A stretch of DNA of 49,800 bases from Candidatus Omnitrophota bacterium (GTDB lineage Bacteria; Omnitrophota; Gorgyraeia; B26-G9), in the NCBI GenBank assembly GCA_018817165.1, contig JAHITY010000022.1, positions 1 to 49,800 of the forward strand, in the 5' to 3' direction. Under the pieces are notes generated by a model that ran no database searches, was not told the origin of the DNA, and saw only the letters and a list, made by a program, of their open reading frames with translations. The first letter of the stretch is position 1. Each line of letters starts with the position of its first letter. A program made the translations under genes and the position numbers. Positions 7,724 to 15,169 of this stretch are shown piece by piece.

Positions 7724-8647
7724 ATGAGTGAATTAAAAGAAGTTATAAAAGGAAAGCTGATTATAAAACAGTTGCCGGTTTGTGATAAATTCCAAGCAAT
7801 TAAATTTCTGATTAAGGAAGTATTTGCTTCGGAAAAAGCAAAGATCGCTGGTTTATCTGAAAAAGAAATTTTTGACAGTATTGTTTCCCGGGAAAATATG
7901 AGTACAACCGGCATTGGTTTTGGCTTGGCTATTCCTCATTCCCGGATAGAAGGCTGGGGGAGATTTGTTTTGGCAGTGGGCTTAAGTTACGAAGGCATTG
8001 ATTTTGACAGTATGGATAAAACTCAGGCTAAAATAATATGTTTGATGATATCTTCAGCAGATGAACCGTATGTTATATTGCAGACAACTGCCGCTATTAT
8101 TAAATTCCTGGAAAAGCAAAAAGGGGCGGAAGCGTTTTTAAAAACATACCCTGTTTTTAATCGAGCAAAAGATAAGCTATCCGCGCTTTGTTTGGAAGTT
8201 GATGAACAGATATTCGCGAAAGATGTTATCCGCCCGGTGCAGGCATGTGTTAATCTGAACGATTCAATCGAAACAGCTACCCGGTTAATGCATTTAAAGC
8301 ATTTTGATGTTTTGCCAGTAGTCGATGATGAGTATAATTTTTGCGGTCAGTTAACTTGCTTGGATGTTTTTCAATACGGAATGCCGAATTTTTTTAATAA
8401 TTTAAAGACGATATCTTTTGTCAGACATATTGACCCATTTGAAAAGTATTTTAGAATTCATCGGAATCTTAAAGTAAGCAATTTTTATAAGCATGCTGAA
8501 CCGATTAGTCAGGACAAAACTTTATTGGAAATCATCTTTGAGTTAAGCATAAAACAACGGTCAAAGTTATTTGTGACAAATGAACGCAATAAATTAATCG
8601 GGGTTATTGATCGCTTTACCATAATAGATAAAATCTTAGTATTTTAA
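7724..8647 (+). CDS. PTS EIIA - CBS domain pair fusion protein
   Basis: A 307-aa cytosolic protein. Residues about 5-150 form an EIIA-fructose/Ntr-type domain with the phospho-acceptor His72 in TGIGFGLAIPHSR. Residues about 170-307 form two CBS motifs (DVIRPVQACVNLNDSIETA and later EPISQDKTLLEIIFEL), which bind adenine nucleotides in many transporters and channels. The start is set at the ATG at 7724 behind AGGATAGGA. The longer track ORF (7682) overlaps the previous gene and adds non-homologous residues. The permease gene follows 10 bp later, so a job in gating or regulating that transporter is likely. Confidence 0.85.
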   Translation: MSELKEVIKGKLIIKQLPVCDKFQAIKFLIKEVFASEKAKIAGLSEKEIFDSIVSRENMSTTGIGFGLAIPHSRIEGWGRFVLAVGLSYEGIDFDSMDKTQAKIICLMISSADEPYVILQTTAAIIKFLEKQKGAEAFLKTYPVFNRAKDKLSALCLEVDEQIFAKDVIRPVQACVNLNDSIETATRLMHLKHFDVLPVVDDEYNFCGQLTCLDVFQYGMPNFFNNLKTISFVRHIDPFEKYFRIHRNLKVSNFYKHAEPISQDKTLLEIIFELSIKQRSKLFVTNERNKLIGVIDRFTIIDKILVF

Positions 8648-8660
8648 ATCAGGAGATATG

Positions 8661-9959
8661 ATGAAAGCATTACTTTCGGTTATTATTTTTGTGGGTGCTT
8701 ATATTGCTATTGCTTCCGATAAAGTCAGTAAAACAATAGTCGCGGTAATCGGCGCTTGTTTGGTTATTATGCTGCATTTGGTGTCATTTGAAGATGCTAT
8801 GCGCGCAGTTGATTTAAATGTAATTTTTCTACTTGTTGGGATGATGACTTGTGTTTTTATTCTTTCAAAAACCGGTTTTTTTGAGTGGGCAGCGATCAGC
8901 GTGGCTAAGCATTCTCGGGGAAATCCTTTTTTGATAATGTGTTTGCTTCTGTTGGTAACAGGAGTATTATCGGCTTTTTTTGATAATGTGACGACAATTA
9001 TTCTTCTGGTGCCCTTAACTATTCTTATCGCTGAACTGCTGGAGATCAATCCCATACCGTTTATTATTCTGGAAACATTGGCTTCAAATATTGGAGGAAC
9101 AGCTACGCTGATCGGGGATCCGCCAAATATTATTATTGGATCCGCCGCCAAATTGTCATTTTCCGATTTTTTAGTAAATCTTTCTCCTGTGGTAATCCTA
9201 ATTTTCGCTGTTTTCCTGTCCACTGTTTTTTTATTATTTCGCAATGCCTTTACTGTCCAGGAGTCAATGAAAAAACGGGTGATTAATGCTATTCCGCATT
9301 TAGCAATTGTCGATAAAAAAAACATGATCAAATCGTTGATAATTATGGGGGTGATTTTTATTGGCTTTTTCTTTCACGCGAAACTGAATATAGAGCCTGG
9401 GATTGTCGCGCTGGGCGGCAGTATGCTGATGATGCTTTTTTGTAAATCAGACAGTGAAGAGACTTTGATGAAAGTCGAGTGGGGTGTTATTTTCTTTTTT
9501 ATCGGAATGTTTATAATGATCGCGGCTTTGGACGCAAATGGGGTTATTGAAAAAGCGGGACAGCTGATATTGAATGCTTCGGGACAAAATTTATTTCATG
9601 TATGTCTTATTGTGCTTTTTGGTTCAGCTTTGTTTTCCGCGATATTAGACAATATTCCGTTTGTGATCACGATGGTTCCCTTGGTTAAGAATTTTATTGA
9701 GCATTTCTCTGGCTCTTTGGGCACGCAAAATATCGAACAAATAAGCCAGCCTTTATGGTGGGCTTTGGCTCTGGGCGCCTGTTTAGGCGGCAATATGACA
9801 GTTATTGGCGCTTCAGCGAATGTGGTTATGGTCAGGATCGCGGCACGTAATAAATATAAGGTAACCTTTGGCAAATTTCTAAAATATGGCGTACCGTTTA
9901 CAATCCAATCATTGATCATAAGCGCTTTATATCTTTGGCTTAGATATTTTAAAGCTTGA
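8661..9959 (+). CDS. ArsB/NhaD (ion transporter superfamily) permease
   Basis: A polytopic inner-membrane transporter of about 432 aa with some 11 hydrophobic segments. The conserved FFDNVTTIILLVPL and GTATLIGDPPNIIIG re-entrant motifs, and their second-half counterparts DNIPFVITMVPL and GGNMTVIGASANVV, are hallmarks of the ArsB/NhaD/SLC13 ion transporter superfamily. The substrate could be Na+/H+, arsenite or an organic anion and cannot be read from sequence. The second of two adjacent ATGs (8661) is preferred because AGGAG then has 5-nt spacing. Two EIIA-type genes and a PII-like gene lie directly upstream. Confidence 0.88.
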   Translation: MKALLSVIIFVGAYIAIASDKVSKTIVAVIGACLVIMLHLVSFEDAMRAVDLNVIFLLVGMMTCVFILSKTGFFEWAAISVAKHSRGNPFLIMCLLLLVTGVLSAFFDNVTTIILLVPLTILIAELLEINPIPFIILETLASNIGGTATLIGDPPNIIIGSAAKLSFSDFLVNLSPVVILIFAVFLSTVFLLFRNAFTVQESMKKRVINAIPHLAIVDKKNMIKSLIIMGVIFIGFFFHAKLNIEPGIVALGGSMLMMLFCKSDSEETLMKVEWGVIFFFIGMFIMIAALDANGVIEKAGQLILNASGQNLFHVCLIVLFGSALFSAILDNIPFVITMVPLVKNFIEHFSGSLGTQNIEQISQPLWWALALGACLGGNMTVIGASANVVMVRIAARNKYKVTFGKFLKYGVPFTIQSLIISALYLWLRYFKA

Positions 9960-9972
9960 TTAAAGAAACAGC

Positions 9973-10034
9973 GTATAGCCCTTCGACAGGCTCAGGATAA
10001 ACGGATAGCCCTTCGACTTCGCTCAGGGTAAACG
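9973..10034. repeat. Tandem pair of CCCTTCGAC...GCTCAGG repeat units
   Basis: Two adjacent units of about 30 bp: ATAGCCCTTCGACAGGCTCAGGATAAAC-like at 9973-10002 and ATAGCCCTTCGACTTCGCTCAGGGTAAACG-like at 10003-10034. The core CCCTTCGAC..GCTCAGG is a dispersed non-coding motif seen in many bacterial genomes. A further GACC-rich stretch (10066-10110, GACCATTAGCTATTGACCATTGATTTATGACC) follows. No gene is seen in 9960-10131. Confidence 0.7.
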
Positions 10035-10131
10035 TTTAGGAAAAACAGAAAGCTTTTTTGGCTCATAGACCATTAGCTATTGACCATTGATTTATGACCT
10101 TCGACTAAATACTGAGAAAAGGAGACAGGTA

Positions 10132-11082
10132 ATGGCCGATAAAATAAAAGTAGGAATCAGTGCTTGTCTTTTAGGCGAAAAAGTGCGTTATGACGGCGGT
10201 CATAAACTTGATCGTTTTTTGCGGGATACTCTGGGAAAATTTGTGGAATGGGTCCCGGTTTGTCCGGAAGTTGAATGCGGGCTGACAATTCCGCGGGAAG
10301 CAATGCGTTTAGTCGGTGAGATTAATAATCCGCGGCTATTGACCCAAAAAACCGGGATCGATCACACTCAAAAAATGAGTGCCTGGGCACAAAAAAAAGT
10401 TAAAGAATTAGCAGCAATGAACCTTTCCGGTTTTGTGTTTAAAGCCAAATCCCCTAGTTCGGGAATGCAAAACGTAAAGGTTTATAATGATAAAGGCTTT
10501 GCGGTCAATAAAGGAGTTGGCGTATTTGCGCGAATTTTCAGGCAAACATTTCCCTTTATGCCGGTAGAAGAAGAAGGCCGCTTGCATGATCCGGAACTGC
10601 GTGAGAATTTTATTGAAAAGTTATTTGTTTTTCAGCGATGGCAGGAACTGATAGCGAATAAAAAAACAAGCAAAGGCTTGATTGATTTTCATTCTGACCA
10701 TAAACTGTTGCTTATGGCGCATAGCTCGAAAGTATTAAGCGCATTGGGGAAAATTGTTGCTAATGCCAAAGAATATAAAAAAGAAAAGCTGTTTGATGCA
10801 TATATGCAAACAATGTTAGCAGGATTGAGTTTGCTGCCAACAGTAAATAAAAATACTAATGTCCTTGAGCATATTCTTGGTTATTTTAAACAAGACCTTT
10901 CTTCTGAGGAAAAGCAGGAAGCGGTGGAAGTAATTGAAAATTATCATAAGGGCTATGTGCCTTTGATCGTGCCTATTGTTTTATTGCAGCATTATGTCCG
11001 GAAGTATAATAAGGCTTATTTAAAACGCCAATATTATCTGCATCCGCATCCCATCGAGCTAATTCTGCGAAATCACGTTTGA
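10132..11082 (+). CDS. DUF523 - DUF1722 fusion protein
   Basis: A 316-aa cytosolic protein. Residues 5-150 are DUF523 (VGISACLLGEKVRYDGGHK, PVCPEVECGL). Some stand-alone DUF523 proteins are Fe-S thiouracil desulfurases (TudS). Residues about 190-315 are DUF1722 (FHSDHKLLLMAHS, EHILGYF, LQHYV, YLHPHP). The start is the ATG at 10132 behind AAAGGAGAC. One point of interest: the segment that in many DUF523 proteins reads SPSCG is SPSSG here, so the usual third cysteine appears to be replaced. Function in this organism is unknown. Confidence 0.85.
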   Translation: MADKIKVGISACLLGEKVRYDGGHKLDRFLRDTLGKFVEWVPVCPEVECGLTIPREAMRLVGEINNPRLLTQKTGIDHTQKMSAWAQKKVKELAAMNLSGFVFKAKSPSSGMQNVKVYNDKGFAVNKGVGVFARIFRQTFPFMPVEEEGRLHDPELRENFIEKLFVFQRWQELIANKKTSKGLIDFHSDHKLLLMAHSSKVLSALGKIVANAKEYKKEKLFDAYMQTMLAGLSLLPTVNKNTNVLEHILGYFKQDLSSEEKQEAVEVIENYHKGYVPLIVPIVLLQHYVRKYNKAYLKRQYYLHPHPIELILRNHV

Positions 11083-11290
11083 TCCCGTAAGGCTAAATTT
11101 ACGCATCTATTTATTTTACAGCTGCTTATACTTTAATATTTAATCATATAATTATTAGTATTTTTATTTTAATTGATTTTGTATTATAATAAACTTCAAA
11201 CTTAATTTCAGTTTCATTGAATATTTATGCAAAGAATTAAAGGGGTAATAGATTATTTGTTAATTGTAGATTAAAATAAAGGAGGAAATT
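11083..11290 (+). promoter_or_regulatory. Intergenic region with a TATAAT element
   Basis: A 208-bp AT-rich gap. A perfect TATAAT (11185-11190) is preceded by T-rich sequence with no good -35. A weak CGTAA/TTACG hairpin near 11093-11112 could end the upstream transcript. The ribosome site AAAGGAGGAAAT precedes the next gene at 11291. Confidence 0.35.
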
Positions 11291-11911
11291 ATGAGTTTGC
11301 AGAAATATTTTGAGAATACCCAAGGAATGGGAATTTTAGCAACTGCGGACAGTAAAGGCATTGTTGATACCGCGGTTTATGGCAGGCCGCATTTTGTTAA
11401 CGAGGATAACTGCATATTTTTAATGGCGGATAAACTTTCGCATAAAAATTTACAGGAGAATTCTAAAGCTGCATATGCTTTTATGGAAAAACAAGGACAT
11501 TATGCGGGAAAACGTTTGTATTTAACAAAAACTAAAGAAGCTGATGATTCCGCTTTGGCTGATGAGCTGAGAAGGAAAAAACATGGATGTCAGTGTGAGG
11601 CAGATAAAAAGACTTTTGTGGTTTATTTTAAAATAGATTCAGTCCGGCCTTTAGTTGGGGATAAGGCTGAGGCCTGTACTCCGAAAGCGGATGCTTGTCC
11701 AACCTGTATGCAGAAAACAGGCAAATCAGGGCACATGTGTGTGCCGGTTAATAAAAAAGATGAAAAGTGCGATTGGTGCGGGGCAATGATTCCCACGCAA
11801 AGGCATTTGTGCAATGATAAGATAAAAGAGCTGGCTTATATATGTAATAGCTGCGGCAGAACAGCAGTTAAAGCAGAGCATTTGTGTCAGCCGAAAAAGA
11901 TTGAAAATTAA
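11291..11911 (+). CDS. PNPOx-like protein with three C-terminal CxxC-HxC knuckles
   Basis: A 206-aa protein. Residues about 5-125 resemble the pyridoxamine 5'-phosphate oxidase-like flavin-binding split barrel (GMGILATADSKGIVDTAVYGRPHF, SHKNLQENSKAAYAFME). The C-terminal 70 residues are three tandem knuckles with identical spacing, C-x2-C-x8-H-x-C: CPTC...HMC, CDWC...HLC and CNSC...HLC. Each could bind one Zn2+ or another metal. The role of the tail is unknown; metal or redox sensing or nucleic-acid contact are possibilities. A second, shorter protein of this fold without the tail lies at 12953. The start sits behind AAAGGAGGAA. Confidence 0.8.
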   Translation: MSLQKYFENTQGMGILATADSKGIVDTAVYGRPHFVNEDNCIFLMADKLSHKNLQENSKAAYAFMEKQGHYAGKRLYLTKTKEADDSALADELRRKKHGCQCEADKKTFVVYFKIDSVRPLVGDKAEACTPKADACPTCMQKTGKSGHMCVPVNKKDEKCDWCGAMIPTQRHLCNDKIKELAYICNSCGRTAVKAEHLCQPKKIEN

Positions 11912-11923
11912 ACTGTGCTGATA

Positions 11924-11970
11924 ATTATCCCGCTGCTGAAAATAGATTATTGTTTTCATGGCGGGATAAA
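11924..11970 (+). terminator. Long hairpin, probable terminator
   Basis: A 9-bp outer stem TTATCCCGC/GCGGGATAA encloses an inner TGAAAA/TTTTCA pairing. The structure starts 13 bp after the stop codon of the knuckle protein. Only a short T-rich run follows (ATGTTTTAAAAG), so termination efficiency is uncertain. Confidence 0.5.
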
Positions 11971-12045
11971 TGTTTTAAAAGGGTTTTTATTGATTTTGCT
12001 CAGAAGAAAACTTTTTATCAATAATTAGGCAAATATTTTAAAACT

Positions 12046-12942
12046 ATGATAAGATTCGGCTTGTGTTGTAAATTCCATGATCAACCGATTAAATTTCATA
12101 CAACTACTGCGCTTTATCTAAGCAAGTTGTCGGATTCTCTGCGCAGTGATAAAATTTCAGAATTGTGTCTAAAGAACAGTCGAGCGCTCCTAGCTTCTTT
12201 GGAGTATTGCCATACAAATAATATCGGCTGTTTTCGAGTTAATAGTCGGATCTTACCACTTAAAACCCATCCTGATTATAGTTATGGATTAAACTCCTTG
12301 GAACAGGCAAAAGAAATAAAAGCCTGTTTTAATCTTTGCCGACAGAGGGCAAAAGAATATGATATTCGTTTAACTTTTCATCCGGATCAATTTATATTGT
12401 TAAGCGCAAAAGATCAGGCGATTACCCGCAGATCAATTGAGGAACTTGCTTATCAAGCGGAAGTAAGTGAATTAATCGGGGCAGATGTGATTAATATTCA
12501 TGCCGGCGGAGGCTATGGCGATAAGCCGGCAGCCTTAAAAAGAGTGAGTAAGGTTCTGGCTAAACTAGATAAAACTATTCGGGATAAGTTAACCTTGGAA
12601 AATGATGACAGAGTTTATACTCCGGCTGATCTGCTGGATTTTTGCCAAGCCAATGGAGTTCCTTTTGTTTATGATCTGCATCATCATCGCTGCTTGTCCG
12701 ATCAGCTTTCGACAGAGGAGGTCACTGTAAGGGCTTTGAAAACCTGGAATCGGGAGCCCTTATTTCATATCTCCAGTCCGAAATGCGGCTGGCAGGGAGC
12801 AAAACTAGGTCCACATCATGATTATATTGATATCCAAGATTTTCCCCATTGCTGGCTTGATTTGGACATTACGGTGGAAGTTGAAGCAAAGGCCAAGGAA
12901 TTAGCGGTTAACAAATTGCGCAAGCAGTTGCGATCAAGGTGA
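12046..12942 (+). CDS. uvsE: UV damage endonuclease UvsE/UVDE
   Basis: A 298-aa TIM-barrel DNA repair endonuclease that nicks DNA 5' to UV photoproducts and other lesions, an alternative to nucleotide excision repair. Family motifs are present in order: the N-terminal GLCCKF, the Asn-rich FRVNSRILPLKTHP, the metal-site LTFHPDQF, INIHAGGGYGDK, LENDDRVYTP, YDLHHHRC and ISSPKCGW. Length is normal for the family. No strong ribosome site is visible upstream of the ATG. The following flavin-fold protein starts 10 bp downstream, so the two probably share a transcript. Confidence 0.9.
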   Translation: MIRFGLCCKFHDQPIKFHTTTALYLSKLSDSLRSDKISELCLKNSRALLASLEYCHTNNIGCFRVNSRILPLKTHPDYSYGLNSLEQAKEIKACFNLCRQRAKEYDIRLTFHPDQFILLSAKDQAITRRSIEELAYQAEVSELIGADVINIHAGGGYGDKPAALKRVSKVLAKLDKTIRDKLTLENDDRVYTPADLLDFCQANGVPFVYDLHHHRCLSDQLSTEEVTVRALKTWNREPLFHISSPKCGWQGAKLGPHHDYIDIQDFPHCWLDLDITVEVEAKAKELAVNKLRKQLRSR

Positions 12943-12952
12943 AGGGGTTATT

Positions 12953-13402
12953 ATGAAAGATAAAGAGGCTGTTTTTAATCAAATAAAATCGCTTTTAAAT
13001 ACACAGCATTTTGGCGTTTTGGCAACCCAAAGCAAGGAATATCCTTATTGCAGCTTGGTGGGATTTGCGGCCACAGAAGACTGCCGCGAGATTATATTCG
13101 CTACGATCCGCGACACTCATAAATACAAAAACTTAAAACATTCGCCAAAGGTATCTTTGCTTATTGATAGTCAAACAAATCAGGCGAATGATATCAGTCA
13201 AGCTCAGGCTTTGACTGTGCTGGGAACAGCTGAAGAAATCAGCAGCCAATCAATGGCTGATTACTTGGCTATTTATCTTAGGAAACAGCCGTATCTAAAA
13301 GAATTTGTAACCGCTCCTAACTGCGCGCTAATAAAAGTCAGGGTGATTAAATATATTCTGGTCAATGATTTTAAAAATATTTTGGAATATAGTTTTGAAT
13401 GA
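12953..13402 (+). CDS. PNPOx-like (pyridoxamine 5'-phosphate oxidase family) protein
   Basis: A 149-aa cytosolic protein with the flavin-binding split-barrel pattern: FGVLATQSKEYPYCSLVGFA, the central IIFATIRDTHKYKNLKHSPKVSLLID and the C-terminal ALIKVRVIKYILVND. Members bind FMN, F420 or haem, and most are uncharacterised. It is unlikely to be the vitamin B6 enzyme PdxH, which is longer. It lacks the metal-knuckle tail of the related protein at 11291. GAAGGGG precedes the ATG. Confidence 0.8.
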   Translation: MKDKEAVFNQIKSLLNTQHFGVLATQSKEYPYCSLVGFAATEDCREIIFATIRDTHKYKNLKHSPKVSLLIDSQTNQANDISQAQALTVLGTAEEISSQSMADYLAIYLRKQPYLKEFVTAPNCALIKVRVIKYILVNDFKNILEYSFE

Positions 13403-13447
13403 ATAATTCCGAAAGATTTTTATTGTTTTTAAAGAGATAATTTATAT

Positions 13448-14341
13448 ATGAAACTTAAAACTCTGATATTTATTTGGATTATAATTTTTTGGCTTGGCAA
13501 TACTGCTTTTTGTCTGCCTTGGAAAATTCTGCACGAACAATCAGAAAGTCAGGATTTAAATCAACAAGAGCTGATTGTTAAAAATAATCCTGAAGATTTA
13601 AATAATCTATATTTATTAGGACTTATATATTTCAATGAATATGATCATCAACAGGCGAAAACTGTTTTTGAGCAGATGCTGGCAATTGAACCGGATTTAG
13701 TCGAGGCAAAATGGGGGATAGCGGAATGTTTACGCCGGGAATATCGCTTAGAGTTAAGTCAGAAAATGCTCGAGGAAATTATAGACAGACAGCCTGATTT
13801 TTTTCCGGCTTTTATCAGCTTATCGTATATAAAATTTAATTTAAAAGAATATGATCAAGCCGCTAAATTATCAGATAGGATTATTCGCAGAGGTAAAAAA
13901 TTAGCTGATCGGCACACTTTGACGCGGGCTTACTTGATCTTTGCTGGGTCAAAAGGGATGATTGCTTATAATGGAGGACTATTATCAGCGTTTATTAATG
14001 GTTCGCCTGTGTTTACAAACTTAAAAAGAGCGAGGACTTTAATGCCGGATTCTCCAGAGGTGTATTATGGCTTGGGGTGTTTTTATTTTCTTGCCCCAGG
14101 GGCTTATGGGGGGAATATTGATAAAGCTAAAGAATATCTGGAGCAGGCAATTGCTTTAGATCCCCAAATCATAGATGCATATGTGCGGCTTGCTCAAATT
14201 TATAAATTTCATGGAGATATAGATAAATTTGATTATTATCTTAATCTGGCATTAAGCAAAGAGCCCCAGAATTTTCTGGCTAATGATGTAAAGAGTAATA
14301 CCTGTAATTTTATCTGCCTAGAGCCGGAATTAGGAATTTAG
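13448..14341 (+). CDS. Exported TPR-repeat protein, paralogue B
   Basis: A 297-aa protein with a signal peptide (residues 1-23) followed by TPR units. It aligns end to end with the protein at 360-1286: shared blocks include EAKWGI/LGE, SLSYIKFNLKEY, RAYLIFAGSKGM, IDAYVRLAQ and KEPQNFLAND. The two are clearly paralogues about 13 kb apart in the same orientation. This copy lacks the palindrome-encoded insertion near the N-terminus, showing the ancestral signal-peptide layout. Its partner and function are unknown. Confidence 0.82.
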   Translation: MKLKTLIFIWIIIFWLGNTAFCLPWKILHEQSESQDLNQQELIVKNNPEDLNNLYLLGLIYFNEYDHQQAKTVFEQMLAIEPDLVEAKWGIAECLRREYRLELSQKMLEEIIDRQPDFFPAFISLSYIKFNLKEYDQAAKLSDRIIRRGKKLADRHTLTRAYLIFAGSKGMIAYNGGLLSAFINGSPVFTNLKRARTLMPDSPEVYYGLGCFYFLAPGAYGGNIDKAKEYLEQAIALDPQIIDAYVRLAQIYKFHGDIDKFDYYLNLALSKEPQNFLANDVKSNTCNFICLEPELGI

Positions 14342-14378
14342 TTGCTAATTTTAGTTCATTTTATCATAATAAACTATA

Positions 14379-14426
14379 GTTAACCTAAACGTCACATAAC
14401 TGTCACCTAAATTTAATGTATATATT
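14379..14426 (+). promoter_or_regulatory. Pho box-like repeats and promoter of phoB
   Basis: Three 11-bp direct repeats with cores TTAAC (14380), GTCAC (14391) and GTCAC (14402) match the spacing of PhoB/PhoP-type binding sites. A TATATT -10-like element (14421-14426) follows at the distance expected for an activated promoter. This implies autoregulation of phoB-phoR under phosphate limitation. Confidence 0.65.
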
Positions 14427-14467
14427 GTAATGTTTAAGTAATCGGTATATCCAATTAAGGAGAAAAA

Positions 14468-15169
14468 GTGGCAAAACAAAAAATTTTAGTCGTGGAAGAT
14501 GATAAGCATATTTCTAAATTGGTTAAATATAATTTAGAGAAAGCTTGTTTTGATTGTAGCGTAAGTATAACCGGAGAAGATGCTTTAGCGGTTTTAGCCC
14601 ATCAGGCGTATGATTTGGTGATTTTGGATATTATGCTGCCTAAAATAGATGGTTTTGAGACTTGTAGACAGATTAAGCAAGATAAAAAGTTGGCGCATAT
14701 TCCGATTATCATGCTTACGGCTAAAGGTGAGGAAATGGATAAGGTGGTGGGTTTTGAGCTGGGAGCTGATGATTACGTGGTTAAGCCGTTTAGCCCAAGA
14801 GAATTAATCTTAAGGGTAAAGGCAATTCTCAAACGCGGTAAAGCAAATGAAAATATTGAAGAAAATGAAGTAATAAGTTCGTCAAATATAAGCATAGATA
14901 TTGGCAGACATCAAGTAAAAGTTGATGAAAAGCAAGTTATCCTAACTCAGATAGAATTTAAACTCCTAGTCACATTAATCAGGAGAAAAGGCAGGGTTCA
15001 ATCAAGAGACAGATTGCTGGAAGATGTTTGGGATATGGATTCAGATGTAACTACCAGAACCATAGATACTCATATTAAACGGCTCAGAGAAAAATTAGGG
15101 AAAAGCGGGAAGTTAATTAATACGGTTAGAGGTATTGGCTATAAATTCAGTGAGGAAGATCAGGCTTGA
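14468..15169 (+). CDS. phoB: Phosphate regulon response regulator PhoB
   Basis: A 233-aa OmpR-family regulator. The receiver domain (residues 5-120) has acidic residues in VVEDDK, the phospho-acceptor Asp54 in VILDIMLP, and the conserved Lys in DDYVVKPFSP. The C-terminal winged-helix DNA-binding domain spans about 140-230 (TQIEFKLLVTLIRRKGRV, TRTIDTHIKRLREKLG, VRGIGYKF). The GTG start at 14468 lies behind AAGGAGAAAAA. The gene is named PhoB from its sequence class together with the following PhoR-like kinase, the pst operon and the Pho box-like repeats in its own promoter. Confidence 0.9.
   Translation: MAKQKILVVEDDKHISKLVKYNLEKACFDCSVSITGEDALAVLAHQAYDLVILDIMLPKIDGFETCRQIKQDKKLAHIPIIMLTAKGEEMDKVVGFELGADDYVVKPFSPRELILRVKAILKRGKANENIEENEVISSSNISIDIGRHQVKVDEKQVILTQIEFKLLVTLIRRKGRVQSRDRLLEDVWDMDSDVTTRTIDTHIKRLREKLGKSGKLINTVRGIGYKFSEEDQA

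Noticed and set aside
8699-9331. 210-aa ORF on the minus strand
   Set aside because: Lies wholly inside the well-supported ArsB/NhaD permease gene on the + strand; the translation shows no family motif.
11093-11112. CGTAA/TTACG hairpin as a terminator after the DUF523 gene
   Set aside because: Stem only 5 bp with an 8-nt loop; too weak for a separate feature.
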